A DNA stretch of 5,280 nucleotides, from NCBI GenBank assembly GCA_021819725.1, contig JAKAQR010000078.1, positions 3,497 through 8,776 on the forward strand, in the 5' to 3' direction. Made by a program: the position numbers and the translations under genes. A model generated the notes under the pieces. That model saw only the letters and a list, made by a program, of their open reading frames with translations. It was not told the DNA's origin and did no database searches. This document shows positions 5,207-5,280 of this stretch, one piece after another. The DNA is from Actinomycetes bacterium (GTDB lineage: Bacteria; Actinomycetota; Acidimicrobiia; Acidimicrobiales; Acidimicrobiaceae). Position 1 is the first letter of the stretch. Every line of letters begins with the position of its first letter.

Positions 5207-5280
5207 GAGGTCTTAACTCGCTATCACCCAGTTCCCGTTCTCTCTCGTGAGGTTGTTGCGAAGGAGTACTTTCAAGTTCC

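Larger units (their letters stand above)
5045..5280. other. Gene-free 3' flank with a cluster of hairpins
   Basis: No start codon with a credible ribosome binding site and reading frame occurs here, and no RNA gene family is recognised. The stretch holds three inverted repeats, listed separately, between 5073 and 5206. An AAGGAG at 5261-5266 is not followed by any ATG, GTG or TTG in the last 14 bases. The segment may be the 3' end of the regulator transcript, the leader of a gene to the right, or a small RNA. Confidence 0.6.

Noticed and set aside
5261..5266. AAGGAG as the ribosome binding site of a gene beginning at the right edge
   Set aside because: The remaining 14 bases contain no ATG, GTG or TTG, so any start would be too far from the site.

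Overview
The window looks like chromosomal DNA of an actinobacterium of moderate GC. Hand counts give about 60% GC in the gene core (36/60 for 2461-2520) and 50% in the gap after it (30/60 for 3901-3960). GTG starts, short or overlapping gene junctions and an actinobacterial-style small Zn-motif protein fit this. An acidophilic Acidimicrobiia relative (Ferrimicrobium-like) is a guess from GC and gene style only.

Layout. (1) 1-133: a tandem array of a 19-bp unit that runs off the left edge. (2) 201-1878, minus strand: a two-gene unit of an MFS drug-efflux-like transporter followed, with an 8-nt overlap, by a small RDD-family membrane protein. (3) 1879-1949: a 71-bp divergent promoter region holding a strong imperfect palindrome. 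(4) 1950-3727, plus strand: a compact four-gene run of inorganic pyrophosphatase (ppa), a NifU C-terminal-domain Fe-S protein, a crotonase-fold acyl-CoA enzyme and a 72-aa CxxC/His/Cys protein, with junctions of -1, +3 and +15 nt. (5) 3728-4444: a gap with no intact gene. It contains a decayed piece of an IS3-type transposase integrase core (3847-4029) and two coding-like stretches in different frames (4049-4296) that may be another dead gene. (6) 4445-5044: an XRE-type helix-turn-helix protein whose C-terminal half resembles antitoxin-like regulators usually paired with a nucleotidyltransferase-fold partner. (7) 5045-5280: no gene, but three hairpins, one with a 20-bp stem.

The core 201-3727 reads as ordinary housekeeping and transport sequence. 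The right third looks like an accessory patch: lower GC, a dead insertion element, and an antitoxin-like regulator with no visible partner. No complete new system is evident. The most useful leads are the crotonase that lacks both hydratase glutamates, the partnerless regulator, the gene debris upstream of it, and the hairpin cluster downstream of it.
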